64,000 bases of DNA. It comes from Sedimentibacter sp. MB35-C1 (lineage in GTDB: Bacteria; Bacillota; Clostridia; Tissierellales; Sedimentibacteraceae). The position numbers were made by a program, and so were the translations under genes. Of the stretch, positions 51,898-61,711 are shown one piece after another; the stretch's first letter is position 1, and every line of letters starts with the position of its first letter. The stretch lies in the NCBI RefSeq assembly GCF_030913635.1, contig NZ_CP133188.1, forward strand, positions 620,001-684,000, given 5' to 3'. The notes under the pieces are model-generated. The model worked only from the letters and a program-made list of their open reading frames with translations. It did not search any database and was not told the DNA's origin.

Positions 51898-52960
51898 CTC
51901 TTTTCACATACATTTCCCTCATCTTCTTTATCAGAGGAGGAGGTTCAACCTTAGGGGCTCTCGGGTCCAGAAGCCATGTACGTGCTTTATGAGTAGACGT
52001 TACTTCAAAATAAGGAGGTCTTTTTTCAAAATCTATTTTCAATGCATGGGGATTTCTCGGAGCAAATGCATCTCCTTTTATCTCCTTGAATAAATTAGGA
52101 GGTGTTCCTTTTATTGAATACAATTCTTCTCCTTTAACTCCCAGCTGCGGAAGCGATGACAAAAGTGCCCATGTATATGGATGCTTTGGGTCAAAAAATA
52201 CTTCTTCAGATGAGCCAAGCTCAATTAAATCTCCTGCATACATAACAGCTATTCTGTCGGCAACATTTGCGACAACTCCAAGATCATGGGTTATATATAT
52301 AATTGTAAGGTCATATTTGTCCTGCAAATTTTTAAGCAATTGAAGTATCTGAGCCTGAATAGTAACATCAAGAGCTGTTGTGGGTTCATCGCATATTAAT
52401 ATATTTGGATTACATGCAACAGCTGTGGCTATAACAACTCTCTGCCTCATTCCTCCTGAAAATTCATGGGGATACTGCTTATATCTTCTTTCAGAATCCG
52501 ATATTCCTACATCTTTTAAAATTTCAATAGCAATCCTTCTAGCTTCCTCTCCCTTAAGGTTTTGATGAAGCTCAATTGATTCCTGAACCTGCTTACCAAC
52601 AGTCTTCAAAGGATTTAACGATGTCATTGGATCCTGAAATACCATTGCTATTTCTTTTCCTCTTATTTTAATCCATTGGTCCTCTGTTTTATATTCGGCA
52701 AGATTTTTTCCTTTGTAAATTATGGAACCTGATTCAATTCTGCCGTTAGAATCCAGTAATCCCATAAAAGATTTTGTGAAAACCGACTTCCCTGATCCTG
52801 ACTCACCTACTATTGCCAGGCTTTCACCCTTGTGGAGTTCGAGAGAAGCTCCTCTTATTGCCGTGAGTTCTTGCCCCCGAAGGTTAAATTTTATAACTAA
52901 ATTTTCGGCAGATAAAATGATTTCACTGTTTATTATATCTGTAATAGATTTTCGCACCAT
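51881..52960 (-). CDS. oppD: Oligopeptide/dipeptide ABC transporter ATPase, OppD type
   Basis: Second ATPase, 359 residues. Walker [10 protein letters not shown], signature [15 protein letters not shown], Walker [12 protein letters not shown], then [18 protein letters not shown]. The iron-sulfur cysteine set of many Opp ATPases is absent, since this C-terminus has few Cys. An extended C-terminal tail (about 305-359, with [19 protein letters not shown]) is present. RBS AGGAGG precedes ATG. Confidence 0.94.
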   Translation of the reverse strand: MVRKSITDIINSEIILSAENLVIKFNLRGQELTAIRGASLELHKGESLAIVGESGSGKSVFTKSFMGLLDSNGRIESGSIIYKGKNLAEYKTEDQWIKIRGKEIAMVFQDPMTSLNPLKTVGKQVQESIELHQNLKGEEARRIAIEILKDVGISDSERRYKQYPHEFSGGMRQRVVIATAVACNPNILICDEPTTALDVTIQAQILQLLKNLQDKYDLTIIYITHDLGVVANVADRIAVMYAGDLIELGSSEEVFFDPKHPYTWALLSSLPQLGVKGEELYSIKGTPPNLFKEIKGDAFAPRNPHALKIDFEKRPPYFEVTSTHKARTWLLDPRAPKVEPPPLIKKMREMYVKRGDAVE

Positions 52961-52968
52961 ACTGCCTC

Positions 52969-53940
52969 CTAAACATGATTTCTCGGATCAGCTGAATCTG
53001 CAAAAACATTGCCGATTACATAGAAAGATATTGTTACAATAGATATAACCGCAGCCGGAAAAAACAGCTGATATCTTTGATTTGGGTCCATAACCAAAGC
53101 TCTTCCCTCATTTACAAGATTTCCAAGCGACGGAACATCAAGCGGCAACCCCATACCGATGTATGAAAGAAACACCTCATTGCCTATAGCCGCAGGTATT
53201 GCCAAAGCCATTCTGAGCATAATAACTGATACTAAGTACGGCAGTAAATTTTTAGTAATTATTCTTGATGTAGGTGTTCCAAGACATCTTGATGCTAAAT
53301 TATATTCTCTGTCTCTTATAATTATTATAAGGTTTCTTACAAACCTGGCCATCTGGAGCCATCCTGTCATACACATTGCAAAAATAATTGTAGGTATACT
53401 GGGTTTCATAATGTATGTCAGAATTATTAGAACAACCGTAGTAGGTATATTATCCCATACATTGTATACTTCGGTTATAATCGCATCTAACTTCCTGACA
53501 TACCCCCAGAGTGCTCCTATTGTTATTCCCACAAATGCTTCAAACAATCCCACAGAAACTCCTATGAACAACGATGTCCTCGCTCCGCTCCAAATACGTG
53601 CCCATAAATCCTGTCCTATTGAATTTGAGCCGAACCAAAACTCGGCATTAGGCTGAACATTTCTGTACTGAAGGTTTGTTTCAGGATTAATATATATCTG
53701 AGTAGGGCTTTTTTGATTTGGAAGGTATGGCTGAATTAATGTAAATAAAACAACAACTGCAATTAATATTAAAAGTATTACAGCAACTTTATTTTTCATG
53801 AACACCTGAAATGTTGACTTCCAAAATGAATAATTAGAATATCCGGTCAACTCGCTTTTGGACTCATCGTAATCAGCAAATTCAAATAAGGATGAATCTA
53901 TTTTTTCCGCCATTTTAGTAGTTATCTTTTTTCTTGTCAT
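52969..53940 (-). CDS. oppC: Oligopeptide ABC transporter permease, OppC type
   Basis: Membrane permease of 323 residues. An N-terminal cytoplasmic extension (about 1-50) precedes the first membrane segment (about 52-72) and the OppC_N domain. The binding-protein-dependent transport domain follows, with IGSRTSLFIGVSVGL-like GARTSLFIGV, and the coupling loop REYNLASRCLGTPTSRIITKNLLP. It shares one base with oppB. Confidence 0.94.
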   Translation of the reverse strand: MTRKKITTKMAEKIDSSLFEFADYDESKSELTGYSNYSFWKSTFQVFMKNKVAVILLILIAVVVLFTLIQPYLPNQKSPTQIYINPETNLQYRNVQPNAEFWFGSNSIGQDLWARIWSGARTSLFIGVSVGLFEAFVGITIGALWGYVRKLDAIITEVYNVWDNIPTTVVLIILTYIMKPSIPTIIFAMCMTGWLQMARFVRNLIIIIRDREYNLASRCLGTPTSRIITKNLLPYLVSVIMLRMALAIPAAIGNEVFLSYIGMGLPLDVPSLGNLVNEGRALVMDPNQRYQLFFPAAVISIVTISFYVIGNVFADSADPRNHV

Positions 53941-54881
53941 TATCTGGCCCCTCCTTCACTTCCTAATTTTATTCTCGGATCAAAAGTAGCCATCAAAATA
54001 TCTCCAAGCAGCAGCCCTACTATTCCTATAGATGAATACAGTAAAACAAGCGCCTGAACCAGGGTGTTATCCTGTCTCTGTATTGCAGTAACTAAAAGCC
54101 CTCCTGTTCCTGGAATTGAAAACAGCGATTCAACATATATTGAGCCTGATACGGTATATAAAATTGATGCAGGCAGGTATTGAGCCATTGGAACAAATGC
54201 ATTTCTCATTACATGCCTTACCATAATTTCTTTGCTTTTTAAACCTTTTGCTCTGGCAAGCCTTACGTAATCCTTATTTAGTTCATCGACCATGTAACGC
54301 CTGATCCACATTGCATAGTAGGCAATATTGACCAAAGACAGGCATATAACAGGAAGTATCCAGCTCTTTGGATCTGATCTCTCGTAAAGCAGAGGGAGAT
54401 TAAATATGTCCGTAAAAAACACCTGAATCAGCAGGTAATAAATTACCGCAGGTACTGCGTTAGCTCCCACAACATAGCATGTTCCGAATTTATCCCAAAA
54501 TTTACCTTTATGTCTGGCCATTAAAACACCTAAGCTAAGCCCCACTAACAATGAAACCGTCAATGATGCAAGCCCGAAGCGCAATGATGTTATTAATTTA
54601 TCTCCCAATATTTTTGTTATATCTACTCTCGGTCTGTAAGTAATTGATTTGCCTAAATCTCCCTTCAGCAAACCGCCGTAAAAATTCTTTAATTGTATAT
54701 ACCATGGATCCAAAAGCCCCAGATTCTGCAGCTTTGCTTCTATCTGGGCCTCGTCCAGCTTATCAAAGCTTGTTCCGAAATAGCCTTCGACAGGCATAAG
54801 ACGCATGAGCAAAAATACTATAGTAACAACAATAATCAATGTTAACAAGGATCTTACAAGCCTTGTTGCATAGTACTTCAT
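53940..54881 (-). CDS. oppB: Oligopeptide ABC transporter permease, OppB type
   Basis: Membrane permease of 313 residues, about six membrane segments. The start MKYYATRLVRSLLTLIIVVTIVFLLMRLMP is typical of OppB/DppB. The coupling loop LNKDYVRLARAKGLKSKEIMVRHVMRNAFVPM and the end VESLFSIPGTGGLLVTAI are diagnostic. An unusually stable hairpin separates it from oppA. Confidence 0.94.
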   Translation of the reverse strand: MKYYATRLVRSLLTLIIVVTIVFLLMRLMPVEGYFGTSFDKLDEAQIEAKLQNLGLLDPWYIQLKNFYGGLLKGDLGKSITYRPRVDITKILGDKLITSLRFGLASLTVSLLVGLSLGVLMARHKGKFWDKFGTCYVVGANAVPAVIYYLLIQVFFTDIFNLPLLYERSDPKSWILPVICLSLVNIAYYAMWIRRYMVDELNKDYVRLARAKGLKSKEIMVRHVMRNAFVPMAQYLPASILYTVSGSIYVESLFSIPGTGGLLVTAIQRQDNTLVQALVLLYSSIGIVGLLLGDILMATFDPRIKLGSEGGAR

Positions 54882-54950
54882 TGTAACACCTCGCTTTAGA
54901 TATATTCAAATTAATGCTTTAACCGGCTGAATAATAATGTCTGTTAAAAC

Positions 54951-54975
54951 AAATGAGGGCTAAAAGCCCTCATTT
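54951..54975 (-). terminator. Hairpin between oppA and oppB
   Basis: Perfect 11-bp stem AAATGAGGGCT/AGCCCTCATTT with a 3-base loop, followed on the minus strand by GTTTTAACAG. It is a likely partial terminator or 3' protective hairpin for oppA mRNA. Confidence 0.82.
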
Positions 54976-54982
54976 ACAGGAA

Positions 54983-56893
54983 CTATTTTGCTGCGCTCTT
55001 TAAGGCATCATCACGAGCTGCCTGCCATTCTTCCTGAAATTTATTGAATTCATCCATGCTTATAGGCTCAGCGAGGAGTCTGGCTCCTTTCCATGTCACT
55101 GTAGCAATACCAAACGGCGCATAAGGCCTTTCAAACGGAAGTACATATGATGCAACATATCCGTCTCCTCCGCTTACATTGTACGGGATCACAAAGGCAT
55201 TATTTATTAAATATGCTTCCGCATCTGCAAACATTTCGTATCTTGCAGTTAAATCAACCAATTCAGCCTTGGCTTCATTAACCATTCCCTCATAGACATC
55301 ATATAAGTTTTTTCCTTCCGCATCTACTTCTGTCGTATACTCAGGGAAATTATAGTTTCCGCCGCGTCTGAACGGATCTGTATATGTCTGAGGGTCAGCG
55401 TAGTCAGGACCCCAGTTGCATTTCATAAGTGAATAATTTCCTGCTCTCCTTGTTCCGTCAAGGAATCCCGTTGGGGCATGAGGAAGAAGTGCAATTTGAA
55501 TATAGTCTGTTCCCAGCAATGTTTCCAACTGCTGTTTTGCAACCTGGGCTTCAAGTGCCCAGTATGAACTGTTCGTATTATATGGCATCAATATTTTTAC
55601 AGGAAATTTAGCTCCGGCCTGTGTAAGCTCCTCAACTGCTTTTTCCTTGAAAGCCAAAGCATCTGTTTCATTAAAGAACTCCGTATCCCTTAAAGCTGCC
55701 AAATCACTTGTAGCCGTGTAATCTAAACCATTCTGCGAAGCAAAGTTCGGAGGTGTTATGGTATTTATTATCCTGTACTCGGGATTATAAGGGTCTTCGG
55801 TTGTCATTGTTGCTATTCTGTTAAATGCAGCCATAATAGAATTTCTGAAGCTGCTGTTATTCACCGCTATTTTCCAATTCTCTGGTTCATATTCAGAATC
55901 AAACTTTGGATCAAAGTTAAATGCATAAAAATATGTGTAGGTTCCCAGCCTGTCAGGAGACACCTTATCCTTAAGTTCAGGATTATTCATCCATTCATCA
56001 AGATTAGAAGGAGGAATAATGGCATGTAAAACCTCTCCTCTCCTAAACAGCTCTCCTCCTAAAGCCATAGATTCTTTATTATATTTATAATTAAGCTCTG
56101 TTACAAAAATATTGTCTTTATCCCAATATGTATTGTTTTTCGTAAGTATTCTCTGCATCTGAGGCTCAAATTCGGTTAATAAATACGGCCCGTTATATAA
56201 TATTGCAGAGTTTGCAATCCCAAAGTCTTCTCCCATTTCTTCAAGGAATGGTCCATAAACAGGGAAGAAACTCACGTAAGTAAGCATAGATTCAAAGTAA
56301 GGAACAGGGTCTTTCAGCGTGTATACCAGTGTGTATTCATCTACAGCCTTAACACCTACTTGTTCAAAATCAGTTATTTCTTCGTTGTAATATGCCTCGG
56401 CATTTTTTATTACAGAATAAACAATGTTGGCCGATTCAGATTCATTTTTTTTAGTTAATATGTACTTGGCAGATGAAACAAAATCATAAGCAGTAGTTTC
56501 CGCCACTTCATTTCCTTCGAAATCAACCCACTTAGCTCCCTTTCTCAAGTGGAATGTCCATTCAAGCCCGTCATCTGACACTTCCCACGATTCTGCAAGA
56601 GCTGGTTGAAGAACTCCGTATTTGTCGTACTGAGCCAGTGTATCTACAAGGTTAGCCGATACACTCATATCCACCCAGGTTGTATTTACAAGATAGTTCA
56701 GAGTGGTTATCTCTTCTGCATAAGCATATTTGTATACCTGCTCACTTGCATATTTCCCGTCTTCAGCTATATCCCCAACTTCTGCAGGTTCCTCCGCACC
56801 TGGCTGATTATCTACAGGTTCTTGCGTTGTCCCTCCAGTACATGCTGTTAAAATCAGCATTAAAATCAATGAAAGTGATATTAATTTTTTCAT
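54983..56893 (-). CDS. oppA: Oligopeptide-binding lipoprotein
   Basis: Extracellular peptide-binding protein of the Opp/Dpp family (SBP type 5), about 636 residues, at the long end for the family. The lipoprotein signal [15 protein letters not shown] ends in LTAC. Typical parts are [28 protein letters not shown]-like ([20 protein letters not shown]) and [11 protein letters not shown]. I chose the ATG at 56893, directly after GGAGGGGG; the frame runs 18 codons further upstream without an RBS. It is first in the oppABCDF operon. Confidence 0.93.
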   Translation of the reverse strand: [636 protein letters not shown]

Positions 56894-56978
56894 TTTCCCC
56901 CTCCAATATTGATATATAATAAAATTGGCAAAAGCCAATCTCATCATCTATGAATTCGTTTTCCCCCAATTATAAAAA

Positions 56979-57055
56979 TGGTGCACCTGAGAGGAGTCGA
57001 ACCCCCGGCACATGCCTTAGGAGGGCACTGCTCTATCCTACTGAGCTACAGGTGC
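56979..57055 (-). tRNA. tRNA-Arg, anticodon CCT
   Basis: A 77-base cloverleaf read on the minus strand. The 7-bp acceptor GCACCTG/CAGGTGC, D-arm GCTC...GAGC, the anticodon loop CTCCTAA with CCT (reads AGG), and the T-loop TTCGACT are present. The T-stem carries two G-U pairs. CCA is encoded at the 3' end. It lies between oppA and the carboxypeptidase gene; no integrase or direct repeat is visible next to it. Confidence 0.95.
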
Positions 57056-57185
57056 ACTATATTTAGAAATATTACACCAATTTTACACATTTGTCAATAT
57101 ACTTAAATATCATTTTTTAACAGCATTTATATATATTCGCAATTTGCATATGTACTTATGAAGTATTAGTTCTTATTTTTTAAAA

Positions 57186-57218
57186 CAGTTGATATTTTTA
57201 CGTTTAAAATATCAACTG
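57186..57218 (-). terminator. Terminator of the D-Ala-D-Ala carboxypeptidase gene
   Basis: Perfect 13-bp stem CAGTTGATATTTT/AAAATATCAACTG with a 7-base loop, with T-rich flanks on the minus strand. Confidence 0.85.
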
Positions 57219-57232
57219 ATTCAAAACAAATT

Positions 57233-58393
57233 TTATTCAAATATATTTTGGAAAAATCTTACTACTCTTACAAAAATATTTGCCTTTCCTATATCTTCGG
57301 TTACGATAGCATCTACCTGTCCCACTTCTTCACCGTTTACAAAAACGCTTATTGAGCCAATTTTATCTCCCTGTTTTAAAGGTGCCTTTACAGTATCATT
57401 ATATGAAGCCTTTGTGCTGATTATATCTCCATTTTTAATTATTTTATTATAGTCTGATGCAGGATACACCTTAACAATACCATTTTTTGAATTCTCTATA
57501 TACACCTTATCTGCCGGTTTCGTCTTGTCAGCGAGCTTATCATATTTAAAATTGTTTTTCCCGTACTCCAAAAGCTCCTGCGTCTTGCTTAGTCTTTCCT
57601 CATGAGTCTGAGCCCCCATAATAATTGCTATAAGCCTAAAATCCTGTCCCTGTCCTGTCACAGGCATAGTTGAAACCAGACAGATCCCTGCTTTATCCGT
57701 ATAGCCAGTTTTTAACCCATCAACACCTTCAATCACGCCAAGGGCAGGGTTAGTTGCCTCTTTTCTGTAATTTTTTTCAGGTACGGCAAGCTCTTTAAGC
57801 TTGGTAACCTCTAATATTTGTGGATATTTTTCAAGTATGTGTCTCGTAAGCTTGTATATATCTGACACAGACATATGGTTTTGTCCTGTCTCTTCGTCAT
57901 TTATAGGCAATCCGTGAGGATTAATAAAGCTTGCAGACAAAAGTCCTAATTCAGACGCTTTTTCGTTCATCATTTTTACAAAATTATCTACTGTTGTTCC
58001 AATATGTTCAGCTATTGCCGTCGCGCAGTCATTTCCTGAAACCACAAGCATTCCCTTTACAAGAAAGCTCAGTTTAACCGTTTCTCCTGATAACAATCCA
58101 AACTTACTTCCCTCTGTAGCGGCAGCATGTCCACTAATCACAACATCGTCATCCAGCGATGCCTTCCCATCTGTTATGGCATCCATCATAACAAGGTAGG
58201 TCATAAGCTTTGATATACTTGCCATTGCTAATTGTTCATTTATGTTGTAGCTATAAAGGATTTCCCCTGTTTCAAGATCTCCCAACAATGCAGAATTAAT
58301 ATTTTGATTAACGTTTATTTCACCAAATGCCGCAGTATTTGCTAAAATTATAATTAAAAGACATAAGGACAGTACCTTATTGAATTTTTTCAT
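57233..58393 (-). CDS. D-alanyl-D-alanine carboxypeptidase (PBP5/DacF-like)
   Basis: Secreted penicillin-binding protein of 386 residues that trims the terminal D-Ala from peptidoglycan stem peptides. Signal peptide about 1-24. Active-site motifs of the S11 family are all present: SISK (SxxK serine, about residue 62), SGN in VVSGNDCATAIA, and KTG in LKTGYTDKAG. The C-terminal PBP5 domain (about 290-375) is followed by an amphipathic anchor FVRVVRFFQNIF. It has its own sigma-A-type promoter. Confidence 0.94.
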   Translation of the reverse strand: MKKFNKVLSLCLLIIILANTAAFGEINVNQNINSALLGDLETGEILYSYNINEQLAMASISKLMTYLVMMDAITDGKASLDDDVVISGHAAATEGSKFGLLSGETVKLSFLVKGMLVVSGNDCATAIAEHIGTTVDNFVKMMNEKASELGLLSASFINPHGLPINDEETGQNHMSVSDIYKLTRHILEKYPQILEVTKLKELAVPEKNYRKEATNPALGVIEGVDGLKTGYTDKAGICLVSTMPVTGQGQDFRLIAIIMGAQTHEERLSKTQELLEYGKNNFKYDKLADKTKPADKVYIENSKNGIVKVYPASDYNKIIKNGDIISTKASYNDTVKAPLKQGDKIGSISVFVNGEEVGQVDAIVTEDIGKANIFVRVVRFFQNIFE

Positions 58394-58447
58394 AAGTTTC
58401 CTCCAATCATTATTGCTACTATTATATAATAAAATTCGACAAAATGC

Positions 58448-58477
58448 ATTATATAAATATGCAAATAATTATGTCAA
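58448..58477 (-). promoter_or_regulatory. Sigma-A promoter of the carboxypeptidase gene
   Basis: On the minus strand TTGACA (58477-58472) and TATAAT (58453-58448) with an 18-base spacer lie about 55 bases before the start codon. This favours vegetative over forespore-specific expression. Confidence 0.75.
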
Positions 58478-58574
58478 TAAATTACTTATGCCATTATTTT
58501 TTCCATGCTTTATGAACCTTCTGCACAATTAATGCACTGCTGTGTAACTTGAATACAGCGCCGTCCTGCATATA

Positions 58575-58615
58575 AAAAACTGATTTACTTCATCATTTGT
58601 AACAAAGTAAATCAG
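58575..58615 (-). terminator. Terminator after the nfo-serS2 run
   Basis: CTGATTTACTT (58580-58590) pairs with AAGTAAATCAG (58605-58615). On the minus strand a TTTTTT tract follows. It closes the endonuclease IV transcript. Confidence 0.85.
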
Positions 58616-58625
58616 CATCTGGTTT

Positions 58626-59459
58626 TTAGTTTTTATACAATTCCTTCAAAATTTTTATTTCTTGCGAATGGCCCTTCAAATCATTTGGTGTTTCGAGGAA
58701 AAAAGGCAATTTGCAAAGTTTTGAATGATTTATTATTCTTCCCATTGCTTCCAGCCCTATATGTCCCTTTCCAATGTTTTCATGACGATCCTTGTGGCTT
58801 CCTAACGGATTTTTACTGTCATTCAGATGTACTGCATGCAATCTATCAAGACCTATTACTTTATCAAATTTAGCAAGCACACCGTCCAAATCATTTACAA
58901 TGTCATATCCGTAATCGAATATGTGACATGTATCAAGGCATACTCCTAGCTTTTCATTTAATTCAACACCTGAAATAATGCACTGCAGTTCTTCAAATGT
59001 TCTACCTATCTCCGTTCCCTTTCCAGACATGGTCTCAAGCAAGACTGTTGTCGTCTGTTCAGGTTTTAATATTTTATTAAGAGCACTTATTATTTGCCTT
59101 ATCCCTGTTTCTGTTCCTTGCTTTGTATGGCTTCCAGGATGAAAATTATAAAAATTAAACGGTAAAAGTTCCATCCTGTTTAAATCATCCCTCATTACCT
59201 CCAGCCCAAATTCCCGTGTATGTTCATCTGAAGAGCATATATTTAATGTATACGGAGCATGCCCTATAACTTTCCCAAATTTATTATTTTCGATTATTTT
59301 AAGTAAACCTTTTACATCCTCTGTATCAATATCCTTAGCTTTGCTGCCCCTTGGGTTTCGGGTAAAAAACTGAAATGTATTTGCACCGATGCTTAACGCA
59401 TCTTTTCCCATTGCTTCAAATCCTTTTGATACTGATAAATGGCATCCTATTACTAACAT
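58626..59459 (-). CDS. nfo: Deoxyribonuclease IV (endonuclease IV)
   Basis: Zinc-dependent AP endonuclease of base-excision repair, 277 residues, full length. The zinc ligands and family motifs are visible: [68 protein letters not shown] and ETPND. It starts 14 bases after the serS2 stop, so it is probably co-transcribed with that gene. Confidence 0.96.
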   Translation of the reverse strand: MLVIGCHLSVSKGFEAMGKDALSIGANTFQFFTRNPRGSKAKDIDTEDVKGLLKIIENNKFGKVIGHAPYTLNICSSDEHTREFGLEVMRDDLNRMELLPFNFYNFHPGSHTKQGTETGIRQIISALNKILKPEQTTTVLLETMSGKGTEIGRTFEELQCIISGVELNEKLGVCLDTCHIFDYGYDIVNDLDGVLAKFDKVIGLDRLHAVHLNDSKNPLGSHKDRHENIGKGHIGLEAMGRIINHSKLCKLPFFLETPNDLKGHSQEIKILKELYKN

Positions 59460-59473
59460 TTATCCTCCATTTA

Positions 59474-60748
59474 TTATATAGTTATCTTTTCATCGCCTCT
59501 CATATAAGGCCTTAAAACTTCCGGTATTGTTATTGAACCATCTTCATTTTGATAATTTTCTAATATTGCGGCAAATGTTCTGCCAACAGCCAAACCTGAA
59601 CCGTTTAAAGTATGTATGAATTCCGGTCTGGATTTTCCCTTGGCCCTGAACCTAATATTAGACCTTCTTGCCTGAAAATCTTCTAAGTTTGAACAAGACG
59701 AAATTTCAACGTATTTTCCATAGCTTGGCATCCATACTTCCAAGTCATAGGTTTTAGCCGAGCTGAAACCTATATCTCCGGTACATAGTTCAACTACTCT
59801 GTAAGGCAATTTTAGCTCTGTTAATATTTTTTCCGCAAACTTTGTTAATAATTCAAGCTGCATATAAGAATTTTCAGGCGTTGAATATATTACCATTTCA
59901 ACCTTATCAAATTGATGATTCCTAATCAAACCTTTAGTATCTCTTCCGGAAGATCCTACTTCCGCTCTAAAGCATGGCGTATATCCAGTCATATACATTG
60001 GGAGATCTGATTCTTCCAATACTTCATCTCTATAAATATTTGTCAGAGGCACCTCTGCTGTAGGAATTAAATAATAATCTTTTTTATTTAATTTAAACAT
60101 ATCATCTTCAAACTTTGGAATCTGTCCCGTACCAAGCATGCTGTCACGGTTAACTATAGACGGCGGTGACATTTCCGTAAAACCGTGCTCCGTCGTATGC
60201 TTATCAAGCATATACGTTATAATTGCTCTCTCCAGTCTTGCACCGTCTCCCTTAAATAACGCAAACCTAGCTCCTGTAATTTTTGTTGCTCTTTCAAAAT
60301 CCAGTATATTGAGATCCTTTCCCAAATCCCAATGAGCCTTCGGTCCAAAATCAAATTTTTTTGGATCACCAAATCTTCTTACTTCCTTATTATCATCCTC
60401 TGAGCTTCCTACTACAATATTAGGATTTGGAGTGTTGGGAATTATAAGAAGCTCTTGCTCAATATTAATATCAATTTCTTTGATTTTTAATTCCAAATTC
60501 TTTATTTTTTCTGATAAATTTTTCATATTAACAAGAACTTCCGATATATCTCTGCCTTCCTTTTTCATTTGAGGCACACTCTTTGAAACTCTGTTATGCT
60601 CTGCTTTCATATTTTCTATTTCAACAATTTTTTCTCGTCTCAATTTGTCCAATTGCAGCACTTTAGCTAAACTTATATCAACGTTCCTTCTTTTCAGCAA
60701 TTCTTCAACTTTAATAGGGTTTTTTCTTATTTTTTTTATATCTAACAT
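59474..60748 (-). CDS. serS: Seryl-tRNA synthetase, second copy (classical bacterial type)
   Basis: Complete SerRS of 424 residues. The N-terminal coiled-coil arm spans about 25-105. The catalytic core has the classical motif 2 [47 protein letters not shown], and motif 3 [17 protein letters not shown]. It differs from the truncated serS at 1-1020 in motif 2 and elsewhere, so the two came from different lineages. Only the 3' half of a decayed T-box precedes it. Possible roles are a growth-phase, stress or inhibitor-resistant isozyme; none is proven. Confidence 0.96.
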   Translation of the reverse strand: MLDIKKIRKNPIKVEELLKRRNVDISLAKVLQLDKLRREKIVEIENMKAEHNRVSKSVPQMKKEGRDISEVLVNMKNLSEKIKNLELKIKEIDINIEQELLIIPNTPNPNIVVGSSEDDNKEVRRFGDPKKFDFGPKAHWDLGKDLNILDFERATKITGARFALFKGDGARLERAIITYMLDKHTTEHGFTEMSPPSIVNRDSMLGTGQIPKFEDDMFKLNKKDYYLIPTAEVPLTNIYRDEVLEESDLPMYMTGYTPCFRAEVGSSGRDTKGLIRNHQFDKVEMVIYSTPENSYMQLELLTKFAEKILTELKLPYRVVELCTGDIGFSSAKTYDLEVWMPSYGKYVEISSCSNLEDFQARRSNIRFRAKGKSRPEFIHTLNGSGLAVGRTFAAILENYQNEDGSITIPEVLRPYMRGDEKITI

Positions 60749-60821
60749 TTTATTCTCCTGTCATCGTTGAGCTCTTAATCCTCTTATATGCTTGGAAAAG
60801 AACTTCCTTGGTATATAAAAA

Positions 60822-60863
60822 CTCCCGTTCTTATAGAACGAGAGAAGTTACCGGTGCAATTCT
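60822..60863 (-). ncRNA. Decayed T-box remnant: T-box-like sequence and terminator before serS2
   Basis: On the minus strand AGAATTGCACCGGT (60863-60850) aligns with the true T-box AGGGTGGCACCGCG of the first serS. It is followed at the same distance by a terminator hairpin CTCTCGTTCT/AGAACGGGAG with TTTTT that also aligns. No stem I or specifier exists: the XRE-cupin coding region ends at 60862, inside the element. The terminator arms still form 10 pairs with one G-U, so serS2 transcription may be constitutively reduced by it. Confidence 0.8.
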
Positions 60864-61419
60864 AATTATGTATTGCCGGGGAAATTATACATAAAGCCTC
60901 TGATTCCTCGTCATAATTATTATAAATTATATGTGCATTCCTTTCTGGCACACAAATGCTGTCTCCACTTGCAAGACTGTAAATATTATTTCCAATATGA
61001 CATTGAAGCTCTCCTGCTAATACATAAAGATACAGCTTTGAATCATGGAGTAAAGGTTTATCACTCATCCATGTATTTGGATTTAGTTTAAATAAAAATG
61101 CTTCAACATTGCTTTTTTTGTCGTTATTCTTTAATATAGGCGTAATAAATTCAAGATCAACATTAATATTTCCGAATCTTACCTTCGTTCTTTCGTTGTG
61201 CTGTATAGTTATCACATCTTGGTCATTACTTTCCGTGAACAGCGAAGATAATGGTACATTTAAGGCATCCGACAACCTTTTCAGAACAGATAAAGAAGGA
61301 GAAATAAGATCTCTTTCAATCTGTGATATGTAGCCGGAAGTCACATTAATTTGCTCTGAAAGCTCAACAATCGTTAAATTTTTACTTTTTCTTATGTTTC
61401 GTATCTTTTCACCAATCAA
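60862..61419 (-). CDS. XRE-family regulator with C-terminal cupin domain
   Basis: Transcription regulator of about 185 residues. The helix-turn-helix spans about residues 4-58 (IRNIRKSKNLTIVELSEQINVTSGYISQIERDLISPS). A cupin_2 barrel follows at about 105-180 (LYLYVLAGELQCHIG, GDSICVPERNAHIIYNN), the layout of regulators of amino-acid, polyamine or osmolyte genes. The best start is a TTG at 61419, six bases after GAGGGG. Its end overlaps the T-box remnant of serS2. Confidence 0.88.
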   Translation of the reverse strand: MIGEKIRNIRKSKNLTIVELSEQINVTSGYISQIERDLISPSLSVLKRLSDALNVPLSSLFTESNDQDVITIQHNERTKVRFGNINVDLEFITPILKNNDKKSNVEAFLFKLNPNTWMSDKPLLHDSKLYLYVLAGELQCHIGNNIYSLASGDSICVPERNAHIIYNNYDEESEALCIISPAIHN

Positions 61420-61540
61420 TTTTATCCCCTCACCATATAATACTATGTAAATATTATACAACAAATACGATTAATGTCATCATATTATTTGTAAAATAAA
61501 TTAAAATTAAGCAATAATTTAATTATAATTAATGATTTAC

Positions 61541-61606
61541 TTAATTAATTCGATTAATTAATATTTTAAAATTGCTTTTAAAAAATTTATATTAAATTAA
61601 TTTAAT
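61541..61606. repeat. AT-rich palindromes between the XRE and HelD genes
   Basis: Two perfect palindromes: TTAATTAAT-TCG-ATTAATTAA (61541-61561) and ATTAAATTAATTTAAT (61591-61606). They lie in the 292-bp divergent gap upstream of both genes. In such AT-rich DNA they may be chance, or sites for the XRE protein. Confidence 0.35.
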
Positions 61607-61711
61607 TTTATAGTAGTATGCAAGTTTATTTTTATCTTTTCATATAATGCATACTATGATATAATAATCAATTAAATATATTTTTATGTTGAGTGTAAAA
61701 GGGGATTTAAA

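Noticed and set aside
56979-57055. Integration site of a mobile element at tRNA-Arg
   Set aside because: No integrase, no direct repeat of the tRNA 3' end and no foreign gene next to it; the flanking genes are housekeeping.
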